A DNA stretch of 64,000 nt from Akkermansia sp. GTDB taxonomy: Bacteria; Verrucomicrobiota; Verrucomicrobiia; Verrucomicrobiales; Akkermansiaceae. The stretch spans positions 13,714 to 77,713 of the forward strand of contig JAUNHW010000004.1 of NCBI GenBank assembly GCA_030523775.1. Reading direction: 5' to 3'. Both the position numbers and the translations under genes were made by a program. The notes beneath the pieces are model-generated. The model was not told the origin of the DNA and did no database searches. It was given only the letters and a program-made list of their open reading frames with translations. Below, piece by piece: positions 35,406-43,514 of this stretch (its first letter is position 1; every line of letters begins with the position of its first letter).

Positions 35406-36389
35406 ATGAACAAGAAAGCATTATCTGCATTCATCATCGGTTGCGGCATGGCACTTGCCGCATGCACGCCCAAGGAGGCTGACCAGTCCAAGGAGGCGGC
35501 TCCCGCCCCGGAACCCACGGTGCAGCAGGAGGTTCCCAAGGTGTACTTCACCCGCGAGCTCACCCCCGAGGCACTGGTGAAGATGTACCAGCTCGTCAAT
35601 CAGGAGATGACCGGCAAGGTGGCCATCAAGCTGCACACGGGCGAGAAGAACGGCCCCAACATCATCCCGCGCGACATGGTGAAGGCCCTGCAGGCCACCA
35701 TCCCCGACAGCACCATCGTGGAGACCAACACCCTCTACGACGGCGACCGCTACACCACGGAGGAACACCTGGAAACCATCAAGGTGAACGGCTGGGACTT
35801 CTGCCCGGTGGACATCATGGACTCCGAGGGTACCGTGAACCTGCCGGTGAACGGCGGCAAGCACTTCAAGGAGGTCAGCATGGGCGGCCACATCGTGAAC
35901 TATGACTCCATGCTGGTGCTCACGCACTTCAAGGGCCACGGCATGGGCGGCTTCGGCGGCTCCATCAAGAACATCGCCATCGGCTGTGCAGACGGCAGGG
36001 TGGGCAAGGCCCAGGTGCACCAGGGCGGCACCGGCAAGAACATCATGGGTGCCGTGTTCATGGAGAACATGGTGGAATCCGCCAAGGCCACCTGCGACCA
36101 CTTCGGCAAGCACATCACCTTCGTCAACGTCCTGCGCAACATGTCCGTGGACTGCGACTGCGCGGGCGTGAACGCCGCCCCCGTGAAGTGCCGCGACATC
36201 GGCATCCTGGCCTCCACGGACATCGTGGCCATCGACCAGGCGTCGGTGGATCTGGTGAAGACGCTGCCTGACGAGGAGAAGCACGACCTGCTGGAGCGCA
36301 TCGAGAGCCGCGAGGGCATGCGCCAGGTGGAGTACGGCGAGGAAATGGGGCTTGGCAGCCGCAAGTACGAGCTCATCGAGGTGAAATAA
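35406..36389 (+). CDS. DUF362 protein with lipoprotein signal, first gene of the lar operon
   Basis: 327 residues. A signal peptide ends in a lipobox (MALAAC, Cys20), so the protein should be exported and lipidated; the following 20 residues are a Glu/Pro/Ala linker. The DUF362 domain runs from KVYFTRELTPEAL to the end and is closely similar to the product of the next gene. Conserved blocks are VAIKLHTGEKNGPNIIPRDM, ETNTLYDGDRYTTEEH and THFKGHGMGGFGGSIKN. Within the last block a His and Lys are ten residues apart, with another His 17 residues later (QVH). That resembles the His174/Lys184/His200 arrangement I recall for lactate racemase LarA, which binds the nickel-pincer nucleotide. DUF362 has no established function; the cofactor link is inferred from operon and motif. 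Confidence 0.8.
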   Translation: MNKKALSAFIIGCGMALAACTPKEADQSKEAAPAPEPTVQQEVPKVYFTRELTPEALVKMYQLVNQEMTGKVAIKLHTGEKNGPNIIPRDMVKALQATIPDSTIVETNTLYDGDRYTTEEHLETIKVNGWDFCPVDIMDSEGTVNLPVNGGKHFKEVSMGGHIVNYDSMLVLTHFKGHGMGGFGGSIKNIAIGCADGRVGKAQVHQGGTGKNIMGAVFMENMVESAKATCDHFGKHITFVNVLRNMSVDCDCAGVNAAPVKCRDIGILASTDIVAIDQASVDLVKTLPDEEKHDLLERIESREGMRQVEYGEEMGLGSRKYELIEVK

Positions 36390-36392
36390 ACC

Positions 36393-37256
36393 ATGAGCAA
36401 GGTATACTTTACGCGCGAGCTCACGCCAGAGGCGCTGGTGAAGCTCTACAAGCTGGTGAACGCGGATATCACCGGCAAGGTGGCCATCAAGCTGCACACC
36501 GGGGAGAAGCACGGCCCCAACATCATCCCGCGCGACATGGCCATGGCCCTGCAGCGCGAAATCCCGAACAGCGCCATCGTGGAGACCAACACCCTCTACG
36601 AGGGCGACCGCTACACCACCGAGCAGCACCGCGAAACCCTCAAGGTGAACGGCTGGGACTTCTGCCCCGTGGACATCCTGGACGCGGAGGGAACGGTTAA
36701 CCTCCCCGTCAAGGGCGGCAGGCACTTCAAGGAGGTCAGCATGGGCGGCCACATCACGAACTATGACTCCATGGTGGTGCTCACGCACTTCAAGGGCCAC
36801 ATCATGGGCGGGTTCGGCGGCTCCATCAAGAACATCGCCATCGGCTGCGCGGACGGGCAAATCGGCAAGGCGCAGGTGCACGGCCACTCCAAGGAAACCC
36901 CGTGGAGCGCCACCCTCTCACCCTTCATGGAGAACATGGTGGAATCCGCCAAGGCCACCATCGACCACTTCGCACCGCACATCACCTACCTCAACGTCAT
37001 GCGCAACATGTCCGTGGACTGCGACTGCATGGGCGTGGCCGCGGAACCCGTCAAGGCGCGCGACGTGGGCATCCTGGCCTCCACGGACATCGTGGCCATC
37101 GACCAGGCCTGCGTGGATTTGCTGCACAAGCTGCCGAAGGAGGAGAAGCACGACCTGCTGGAGCGCATCGAGACCAAGGAGGGCATGCACCAGCTGGTGT
37201 ACGGCGCGCAGATGGGCATCGGCGAGCGCGAATACGAACTCATCGAAGTGAAGTAA
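36393..37256 (+). CDS. DUF362 protein, cytoplasmic paralogue in the lar operon
   Basis: 287 residues, about three quarters identical by eye to the domain of the preceding gene but with no signal peptide, so cytoplasmic. Conserved residues include LHTGEKHGPNIIPR, GGRHFKEVSMGGH and THFKGHIMGGFGGSIKN (His136, Lys146), then His163. The gene starts three bases after the upstream stop and its own stop shares a base with the larB start (TAATG). A tandem duplication followed by different targeting is the simplest history. Candidate nickel-pincer-nucleotide-dependent enzyme, by inference only. Alternative: an accessory or a substrate-binding protein of the pathway. Confidence 0.8.
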   Translation: MSKVYFTRELTPEALVKLYKLVNADITGKVAIKLHTGEKHGPNIIPRDMAMALQREIPNSAIVETNTLYEGDRYTTEQHRETLKVNGWDFCPVDILDAEGTVNLPVKGGRHFKEVSMGGHITNYDSMVVLTHFKGHIMGGFGGSIKNIAIGCADGQIGKAQVHGHSKETPWSATLSPFMENMVESAKATIDHFAPHITYLNVMRNMSVDCDCMGVAAEPVKARDVGILASTDIVAIDQACVDLLHKLPKEEKHDLLERIETKEGMHQLVYGAQMGIGEREYELIEVK

Positions 37257-37939
37257 TGGCGGACAAGATACTGGACATCGACGTGGCGAAGCTGGACCTG
37301 AGCCGCCCGGACCGCACAGGGCAGCCGGAGAGCGTGTTCGCCCAGGGCAAGACCCCGGAGCAGCTGCTGGCCATCCTCAAGGCGTTCCAGAAGCGCAAAT
37401 GCGCCGTGCTCGCCACCCGCTGCAGCAAGGAACAGGTGGACTACCTGAAGAAGCACCGCCTCAAGGATTTCGTGTACCACGAGCAGGCGCGCGTCCTCAC
37501 CCTTGGCAAGAACCGCGACTACCCCCACTGCCACACCGTGGCCATCTGCACCGGCGGCACGGCGGATATCCCTGTGGCGGAGGAGGCGGCCGTCACCGCG
37601 GAGTTCTTCGGGGCCAACGTCACGCGCCACTATGACATCGGCGTGGCGGGCATCCACCGTCTGTTCGCAAGCCTGCCGAAAATCCGCGAAGCGCGCGCGG
37701 TGATAGCCGTGGCGGGCATGGAGGGTGCACTGGCGAGCGTGCTGGCGGGTCTGGTAAGCGTGCCTGTGATAGCCGTCCCCACAAGCGTGGGGTACGGGGC
37801 ATCCTTCCAGGGTCTCACGCCGCTGCTGAGCATGCTCAACTCCTGCGCAGAGGGCGTGAGCGTGGTCAACATCGACAACGGATTCGGTGCGGCATCCCTG
37901 GTGTGCCGCATGTTCCGCACCTTCCCCGCCCTGTACTGA
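37256..37939 (+). CDS. larB: Nickel-pincer cofactor biosynthesis protein LarB
   Basis: 227 residues. LarB carboxylates and hydrolyses nicotinic acid adenine dinucleotide to pyridinium-3,5-biscarboxylate mononucleotide. The C-terminal half is PurE-like: HTVAICTGGTADIPVAEEAAVTAEFFGANV, HYDIGVAGIHRLF, AVIAVAGMEGALASVLAGLVSVPVIAVPTSVGYGASFQG and SVVNIDNGFGAA are the family blocks. The N-terminal part (FAQGKTPEQLLAIL) is also typical. Starts with a one-base overlap to the DUF362 gene. Confidence 0.93.
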   Translation: MADKILDIDVAKLDLSRPDRTGQPESVFAQGKTPEQLLAILKAFQKRKCAVLATRCSKEQVDYLKKHRLKDFVYHEQARVLTLGKNRDYPHCHTVAICTGGTADIPVAEEAAVTAEFFGANVTRHYDIGVAGIHRLFASLPKIREARAVIAVAGMEGALASVLAGLVSVPVIAVPTSVGYGASFQGLTPLLSMLNSCAEGVSVVNIDNGFGAASLVCRMFRTFPALY

Positions 37940-37940
37940 C

Positions 37941-39146
37941 ATGAGCAAGTTCATCTACTTTGAGGGCCACAGCGGCATCAGCGGCGATATGGCGGTGGCA
38001 TCCCTGCTGGATCTGGGCGCGGACGCCGCCAAGCTGGACGCCGTGCTGAAAACCCTGCCCGCGGAGTTCACCCACTCCGTGGAGCGCGGGCATTCCTACA
38101 GCATGGCGGGCTGCTGCTTCAACGTCCACCACCACCACGACCACCCGCACGAGGAGCATTATCACGCTCACGCCCACCACCATCACGAACACCGCCACCT
38201 GGCGGACGCGGAGGCCATCATCGATGCCGCGTCCATGACCGACTCCGCGCGCGCGCTGGCCAAGCGCATCTTCCGCATCGTGGCGGAGGCCGAGGCGGAG
38301 GCCCACGGCGTGTCGGTGGACGAGGTGCATTTCCATGAGGTGGGCGCCATCGATTCCATCGTGGACATCGTGGCCGCCGCCGTGCTGCTGGATGATTTGG
38401 GCGCGGACGGCTGCATCGTGACGGGCTTGAGCGAGGGCAGCGGCACCGTGATGTGCCAGCACGGGGAGCTTCCCGTGCCCGTGCCAGCCGTGATGAACAT
38501 CGCCCGTGCGCACGGCATCACGCTGCGTCCCACAAGCACGCAGGGGGAGATGGTCACGCCCACGGGCATTGCCATTGCCGCCGCCGCGCGCACACGCGAC
38601 ACCCTGCCCGCCGCATACAAAATCCTGAAATGCGGCGTGGGGCTGGGCAAACGGGATTTCGGGCGCGCCAACTTCCTGCGAACCTTCCTGATTGAGGACG
38701 CCGCCGACCCGCAGCAGATTTTCGAGTGCGCGTGCAACGTGGACGACTCCACGCCGGAGGCGCTGGGATACGCGCTGCAAAAGGTGCTGGAGGCGGGCGC
38801 GCGCGACGCGTGGTTCACGCCCTGCTACATGAAGAAGAACCGCCCCGCCGTGCAGGTGGGCGCACTCGCGGACGCGGAGCACCTGCAGGCGGTGGAGGAT
38901 GCCCTGCTGCGCCACACCGGCACCATCGGCGTGCGCCGACATGCCGTGGAGCGCACCACCATGGAGCGCCGCATTGTCACCGTACAGACCCCGTACGGCC
39001 CCGTGCAGGTGAAGGAGTGCCGCTACGGCGACATCGTCCGCCGACAGCCGGAATACGACAGCGCGGCAGCCGCCGCGGAACGCGCGGGCGTGCCGCTGGA
39101 GGATGTCTACCAGGCCGCGCGCAACGCCGCCGGACACGACGCATGA
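37941..39146 (+). CDS. larC: Nickel insertion protein LarC with His-rich loop
   Basis: 401 residues. LarC inserts nickel into the dithiocarboxylated mononucleotide using CTP. The start YFEGHSGISGDMAVASLLDLGAD, the loop at about 63-86 with around 15 histidines, VSVDEVHFHEVGAIDSIVDIVAAAVLL and the later ECACNVDDSTPEALGYAL and KKNRPAVQVG blocks are family hallmarks. In Lactobacillus plantarum larC is split and joined by programmed frameshifting; here it is one continuous frame. The His cluster is a likely nickel store. One base separates it from larB, and it overlaps larE by four bases. Confidence 0.94.
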   Translation: MSKFIYFEGHSGISGDMAVASLLDLGADAAKLDAVLKTLPAEFTHSVERGHSYSMAGCCFNVHHHHDHPHEEHYHAHAHHHHEHRHLADAEAIIDAASMTDSARALAKRIFRIVAEAEAEAHGVSVDEVHFHEVGAIDSIVDIVAAAVLLDDLGADGCIVTGLSEGSGTVMCQHGELPVPVPAVMNIARAHGITLRPTSTQGEMVTPTGIAIAAAARTRDTLPAAYKILKCGVGLGKRDFGRANFLRTFLIEDAADPQQIFECACNVDDSTPEALGYALQKVLEAGARDAWFTPCYMKKNRPAVQVGALADAEHLQAVEDALLRHTGTIGVRRHAVERTTMERRIVTVQTPYGPVQVKECRYGDIVRRQPEYDSAAAAAERAGVPLEDVYQAARNAAGHDA

Positions 39147-39970
39147 CGGAGCACTCGCCAGATACGCTGCTGCAGCGGCTGCGGGAGTCCATCCGCCCCA
39201 TGCTGGAGGGCGGGATTGCGCTGGCGTACTCCGGCGGGGTGGACAGCACGCTCCTGCTCGCCGTGTGCGCAGAGCTGGCGCGCGAGAACGGCGGGCGCGT
39301 GGTGGCGCTCATCGCGCAGACCCCCATGCACAGCGAGGGCGAGATTGCCCGCGCACGAGAGCTGGCGCAGTCGTTCGGCGTGCCGATTGAGGTGTTCCCC
39401 ATCAACCCGCTGGAGCTGGAGGCCGTGCGCTGCAACCGTCCCGACCGATGCTACCACTGCAAGCGCGCCCTGTTCCAGCGCTTCACCGACTACGCGGACG
39501 CGCACGCGCTGCGCACCGTGGTGGAGGGTTCCCACGCGGACGACGAGAAGGCGTACCGCCCCGGCCGCCGCGCCATCCAGGAGCTGCTGGTGCGCTCGCC
39601 GCTCGCGGAGCTGGGATTCACCAAGGCGGACGTGCGCGCGGCTTCCGCCGCGCTGCACCTGCCCACGGCGGATGCGCCCGCCAAGCCCTGCCTCGCCACG
39701 CGCTTCGACTACGGCACGGAGCTTACGGACGCCCTGCTGCGCCGCGTGCAGGAGGGTGAAGACTTTTTGCACACCGTCCTGCCCTGCGCCGCGGATGTGC
39801 GGCTGCGCGTGCACGGCGACCTCGCGCGCATCGAACTGCCGCCGGCCCAATTCCCCGCCGCCGTGGAGCGCGCGGACACTATCACCGCCGAGCTGAAAAA
39901 ACTCGGCTTCCGCTTCGTCACCCTGGACCTGCAGGGATTCCGTTCCGGCAGCTTCGATACACCGTCATGA
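39143..39970 (+). CDS. larE: ATP-dependent sulfur transferase LarE
   Basis: 275 residues. LarE adenylylates the biscarboxylate nucleotide and donates sulfur to each carboxylate. The PP-loop SGGVDS lies at 30-35; CNRPDRCYHCK (Cys97, Cys103, Cys106) and KPCLATR (Cys183) are visible. In L. plantarum the sacrificial sulfur donor is a single cysteine, Cys176, at the position of Cys183 here; some homologues instead use cysteines to hold an Fe-S cluster that supplies sulfur. Which mechanism applies here is open. The gene overlaps larC by four bases and the transporter gene by four. Confidence 0.93.
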   Translation: MTEHSPDTLLQRLRESIRPMLEGGIALAYSGGVDSTLLLAVCAELARENGGRVVALIAQTPMHSEGEIARARELAQSFGVPIEVFPINPLELEAVRCNRPDRCYHCKRALFQRFTDYADAHALRTVVEGSHADDEKAYRPGRRAIQELLVRSPLAELGFTKADVRAASAALHLPTADAPAKPCLATRFDYGTELTDALLRRVQEGEDFLHTVLPCAADVRLRVHGDLARIELPPAQFPAAVERADTITAELKKLGFRFVTLDLQGFRSGSFDTPS

Positions 39971-40710
39971 AAGCCCTCTCCGCAGCCGCCGTGCTCATTG
40001 CCGGAATCGTGTGCCTGGTGCTGGCCGCCGGGCACGGCGACTTCCTGCACACGCACCACGCACTCGTGGAGCTGTGGCTCAGCGCGGCAGGCGTGGCGGC
40101 CGTCCACACCCTGGCCGGGCCGGACCACTACCTGCCGTTCATCGCCATTGCCAAAAGCCGCGGGTACGGCTTGGGCAAGACGCTGCTGTGGACCGCGCTG
40201 TGCGGCGTGGGCCACATAGGCAGCGCGCTGCTGATTGCCGCCGTGTTCAGCGTGTTCGCCAAGTGGCTGGCCGCGGAGAACTTTGAGTGGCTGCAGGAAA
40301 ACCAGAGCGATTTGGCGGCGTACCTGCTCATCGGCATCGGCGCGGCGTACCTGCTGCACGCCCTGCGCCACCGCTGGCTCCACCGCCATGCAGAGGGTCA
40401 CGAGCACATGCACTCCCTCCGCCAAAACGGCAACAGCATCACCATCTGGGTTGTCTTCATCGTTTTCATCCTCGGCCCCTGCGAGGCCCTTTTCCCCGTC
40501 CTCGCCGCCGCAACCGTCATGGGCACGGGTGCCGTCGTCTCCTCCACCCTCATCTTCTCCGGCGTCACCATTGCCACCATGCTCGCCGCCGTTGCCGCAG
40601 GCATGCTCGGCCTCCGCGCCGTCCACTCTCACTCCCTCCAGAACTACGCCCACGAAATCGCCGGCGCCACCATCGCCGCCTGCGGTATCGCCATCCTCTG
40701 CGGGCTGTAG
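39967..40710 (+). CDS. Nickel/cobalt transporter of the NicO/UreH-like family
   Basis: 247 residues with about six membrane helices. The first cytoplasmic/periplasmic stretch has His-rich GHGDFLHTHHALVE, and AVHTLAGPDHYLPFIAIAKSRG is the H-x4-D-type metal motif of UreH/RcnA/NiCoT-like proteins; a second His cluster follows (RHRWLHRHAEGHEHMHSL). Overlapping the larE stop by four bases, it is the last gene of the operon and most simply supplies nickel to LarC. Direction of transport cannot be judged from sequence, since the family contains both importers and exporters. Confidence 0.82.
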   Translation: MKALSAAAVLIAGIVCLVLAAGHGDFLHTHHALVELWLSAAGVAAVHTLAGPDHYLPFIAIAKSRGYGLGKTLLWTALCGVGHIGSALLIAAVFSVFAKWLAAENFEWLQENQSDLAAYLLIGIGAAYLLHALRHRWLHRHAEGHEHMHSLRQNGNSITIWVVFIVFILGPCEALFPVLAAATVMGTGAVVSSTLIFSGVTIATMLAAVAAGMLGLRAVHSHSLQNYAHEIAGATIAACGIAILCGL

Positions 40711-40796
40711 TCCCATGTGGCCCCGTCTCGTGGCCCGCGCGCGTTTTTTTCGTCCCCGCCGTTGATTTTTGGCTCGCAATGGAGCCGCGCGGGATG

Positions 40797-40802
40797 TATA
40801 AT
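40797..40802 (+). promoter_or_regulatory. -10 box of the NifU-like/GGGtGRT pair
   Basis: Consensus TATAAT, with only a weak -35 at the right distance (TCGCAA, 40774-40779). The leader of about 68 bases has no Shine-Dalgarno sequence before the ATG at 40877. Confidence 0.45.
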
Positions 40803-40876
40803 CACGCCAGCGGGAAATTCTACGCCCGTGCGTGTGCGCGGGGGGAATGCCTTTCCAAACCAGAAATAACAACACT

Positions 40877-41569
40877 ATGCAGTATACAACTGAAGTTGAG
40901 AACATGTGCTGCGTCAAGAAGGGCTGTAACCACGGCCCGGCCCCCATTCCTCAGGAGGGCGCATGGACGCAGTCTACCAAGATTGAGGATATCTCCGGCC
41001 TGACCCACGGCGTGGGCTGGTGCGCCCCGCAGCAGGGTGCGTGCAAGCTGACGCTCAACGTGAAGCAGGGCGTCATCCAGGAGGCGCTGGTGGAAACCAT
41101 CGGCTGCTCCGGCATGACCCACTCCGCCGCCATGGCCTCCGAAATCCTGCCGGGCAAGACCGTGCTGGAGGCCCTGAACACGGACCTGGTGTGCGATGCC
41201 ATCAACACCGCCATGCGGGAGCTCTTCCTGCAGATTGTGTACGGCCGCACGCAGAGCGCCTACTCCGAGGGCGGCTTGCCCATCGGCGCCGGGTTGGAAG
41301 ACCTGGGCAAGGGCCTGCGCTCCCAGACCGGCACGCTCTACGGCACGCTGGCCAAGGGCCCGCGCTACCTGGAGCTCGCAGAGGGCTACATCACCAAGGT
41401 GGCCCTGGACGAGAACGGCGAAATCATCGGCTACCAGTACGTGAAGATGGGGCCCATGATGGAGGAAATCAAGAAGGGCACGGACGCCAACGAGGCCGTG
41501 AAGAAGTACACCGGCACCTACGGCCGTTTCGACGGCGCCGCCAAGTACATCGACCCCCGCCACGAGTAA
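40877..41569 (+). CDS. NifU/IscU-like iron-sulfur scaffold protein
   Basis: 230 residues from the ATG at 40877. The central part LVETIGCSGMTHSAAMASEILPGKTVLEAL is related to the IscU/NifU N-terminal domain, with an N-terminal Cys-rich entry (MCCVKKGCNHG) and a further CAPQQGAC pair that could bind iron or a cluster. This longer form is typically encoded beside a GGGtGRT protein, as it is here (29 bases downstream). It probably builds or carries Fe-S clusters, but this subfamily has not been characterised as far as I know. It follows the lar operon on the same strand with its own -10 box. Confidence 0.82.
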   Translation: MQYTTEVENMCCVKKGCNHGPAPIPQEGAWTQSTKIEDISGLTHGVGWCAPQQGACKLTLNVKQGVIQEALVETIGCSGMTHSAAMASEILPGKTVLEALNTDLVCDAINTAMRELFLQIVYGRTQSAYSEGGLPIGAGLEDLGKGLRSQTGTLYGTLAKGPRYLELAEGYITKVALDENGEIIGYQYVKMGPMMEEIKKGTDANEAVKKYTGTYGRFDGAAKYIDPRHE

Positions 41570-41598
41570 TCAACCACCAACACAGAAAGGATACCATT

Positions 41599-42600
41599 AT
41601 GCCTCTTTTTGAATCATACTCCCGCCGCATCGACCAGATCACACCGGTCCTGGCCAAGTACGGCATCAGCTCCTGCGAGGAGGCCGAGAAGGTCTGCCTT
41701 GACAAGGGTATCGACGTGCGCGCCATCGTGCGCGGCATCCAGAACATCGCCTTCGAGAACGCCGGCTGGGCCTACACCGTGGGCGCCGCCATCGCCATCA
41801 AGAAGGGCTGCACCAAGGCTGCCGACGCCGCCGAGGCCATCGGCGAGGGCCTGCAGAGCTTCTGCATCCCCGGCTCCGTGGCGGACGACCGCAAGGTGGG
41901 CCTGGGCCACGGCAACCTGGCCGCCATGCTCCTGCGCGAGGAGACCGAGTGCTTCTGCTTCCTGGCAGGCCACGAGTCCTTCGCCGCCGCCGAGGGCGCC
42001 ATCGGCATCGCCCGCTCCGCCAACAAGGTGCGCCAGAAGCCGCTGCGCGTCATCCTCAACGGCCTCGGCAAGGACGCCGCCTACATCATCTCCCGCATCA
42101 ACGGCTTCACCTACTGCCAGACCAAGTTCGACTACATGACCGGCAAGGTTGAGGTGGTGAAGAAGACCCCGTTCTCCGACGGCGAGCGTTCCAAGGTGAA
42201 CTGCTACGGCGCGGACGACGTGCGCGAGGGCGTGGCCATCATGTGGCTGGAGGGCGTGGATGTGTCCATCACCGGCAACTCCACCAACCCCACCCGCTTC
42301 CAGCACCCCGTGGCCGGCACCTACAAGAAGGAGTGCCAGCTCAAGGGCAAGAAGTACTTCTCCGTCGCCTCCGGCGGCGGCACCGGCCGCACCCTCCACC
42401 CGGACAACATGGCCGCAGGCCCCGCCTCCTACGGCTTCACCGACACCCTGGGCCGCATGCACAGCGATGCCCAGTTCGCCGGTTCCTCCTCCGTGCCCGC
42501 GCACGTGGAGATGATGGGCCTCATCGGCATGGGCAACAACCCCATGGTGGGCGCCACCGTTTCCGTGGCTGTCGCCGTGGAGGAAGCCATGAAGAAGTAA
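41599..42600 (+). CDS. GGGtGRT family protein
   Basis: 333 residues. The eponymous motif GGGTGRTLHPDNMAAGP lies near residue 256, followed by SYGFTDTLGRMHSDAQFAGSS and VEMMGLIGMGNNPMVGATVSVA, all strongly conserved in this family. It occurs next to NifU-like scaffold genes in many anaerobes, as here, implying a role with Fe-S clusters, but no biochemical function is established. No membrane helix or signal peptide. Unusually for the window, a Shine-Dalgarno-like AAAGGA lies seven bases before the ATG, suggesting strong translation. Confidence 0.88.
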   Translation: MPLFESYSRRIDQITPVLAKYGISSCEEAEKVCLDKGIDVRAIVRGIQNIAFENAGWAYTVGAAIAIKKGCTKAADAAEAIGEGLQSFCIPGSVADDRKVGLGHGNLAAMLLREETECFCFLAGHESFAAAEGAIGIARSANKVRQKPLRVILNGLGKDAAYIISRINGFTYCQTKFDYMTGKVEVVKKTPFSDGERSKVNCYGADDVREGVAIMWLEGVDVSITGNSTNPTRFQHPVAGTYKKECQLKGKKYFSVASGGGTGRTLHPDNMAAGPASYGFTDTLGRMHSDAQFAGSSSVPAHVEMMGLIGMGNNPMVGATVSVAVAVEEAMKK

Positions 42601-42626
42601 GCTCCTTCATCCATCCAATCAATCAC

Positions 42627-42660
42627 CAGCCGCCCCCGCCACCACGGCGCCGGGCGGCTG
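42627..42660 (+). terminator. Hairpin after the GGGtGRT gene
   Basis: CAGCCGCCC (42627-42635) pairs with GGGCGGCTG (42652-42660). The following CTTTG has only a short T run, so termination may be partial or aided by Rho. Confidence 0.55.
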
Positions 42661-42763
42661 CTTTGCGCATACGCGCAAAATCCCAAATCCATTATTTTTT
42701 CGCGAATGGGGATTGCCAAGCGGTGGCGGTTGTGGTAATTTCCGTGAGAACCACCCTATACCT

Positions 42764-43405
42764 ATGCAGGAGACCACACATTCCGCATGGCTGAAAGCCG
42801 CTGCCGCCAAGGGCAACGCCCAGGCCGCGTTCGAGTACGGACGCTGGGTGATGCGCCGCGCCACCTCGCTCGATGATGAGCAAACCGGTCGCGATTATGT
42901 GAGCCGCGCCGCTGAGGGTGGATACCTCCCCGCTATCTACGATGAAATCGTGGAACCCCTGTACCACGGCGCGGACAACCTGGAGGAACTGGCTGAGTGG
43001 TTCCGCTTCGCCATCGGCAGGAACAGCGGTAGTGCGCTGGTATACTTTATCCACGGGTTTCTCATGTATCGGCCACATTTCTGGCACGCTCCCGCCAATC
43101 CGCGCAAGGTTCGCATCGGCATCCGGATGTGCCACATGCTGCTGGATTCTCCGCAGGCCGCTGCCATGAACTGTTTCACCATGGCCAGGATGGTGTGGTG
43201 CTTGTCGGAAAGCGAACGCCCTTGGGCTGCCACCCTCGGCAAGAGCCTGTTGCGCCGCATGGTGGAGGTCAACGGCTCGGATTTCTGCGCCTCCATGGCG
43301 GATTTTCTGGATTGGGCCTCACACCGTTACTTCCCGGGTGACTGCGAATGCCAGGCCCGGCTCTGGAGAAAACGTGCCGCAGCTGAAACAAATGGTGCAC
43401 AATGA
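42764..43405 (+). CDS. Sel1-like repeat protein
   Basis: 213 residues without a signal peptide. The N-terminal part has recognisable Sel1 units (AWLKAAAAKGNAQAAFEYGRWVMRRA and YVSRAAEGGYLPAIYDEIVEPLY); the C-terminal half is Trp-, Met- and Cys-rich and less regular. It resembles the Sel1 lipoprotein at 1548 in repeat type only. A weak promoter (TTGCCA 17 bases from TAATTT) lies upstream, with a leader ending CCCTATACCT. Function unknown. Confidence 0.75.
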   Translation: MQETTHSAWLKAAAAKGNAQAAFEYGRWVMRRATSLDDEQTGRDYVSRAAEGGYLPAIYDEIVEPLYHGADNLEELAEWFRFAIGRNSGSALVYFIHGFLMYRPHFWHAPANPRKVRIGIRMCHMLLDSPQAAAMNCFTMARMVWCLSESERPWAATLGKSLLRRMVEVNGSDFCASMADFLDWASHRYFPGDCECQARLWRKRAAAETNGAQ

Positions 43406-43479
43406 TTGCCGGCCCTCGCGTGGCGGGGCAATGTTTGCCTATAGGCTTTCGGTTGGCGCGCGCCCACCAATCTCGCCGT

Positions 43480-43508
43480 TTGACAAGAGGCGCGTGCGCG
43501 TGTAGGAT
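43480..43508 (+). promoter_or_regulatory. Promoter of the SGNH hydrolase gene (leaderless)
   Basis: Consensus TTGACA (43480-43485), 17-base spacer, TAGGAT (43503-43508); six bases to the ATG at 43515. Confidence 0.75.
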
Positions 43509-43514
43509 GGGGGC

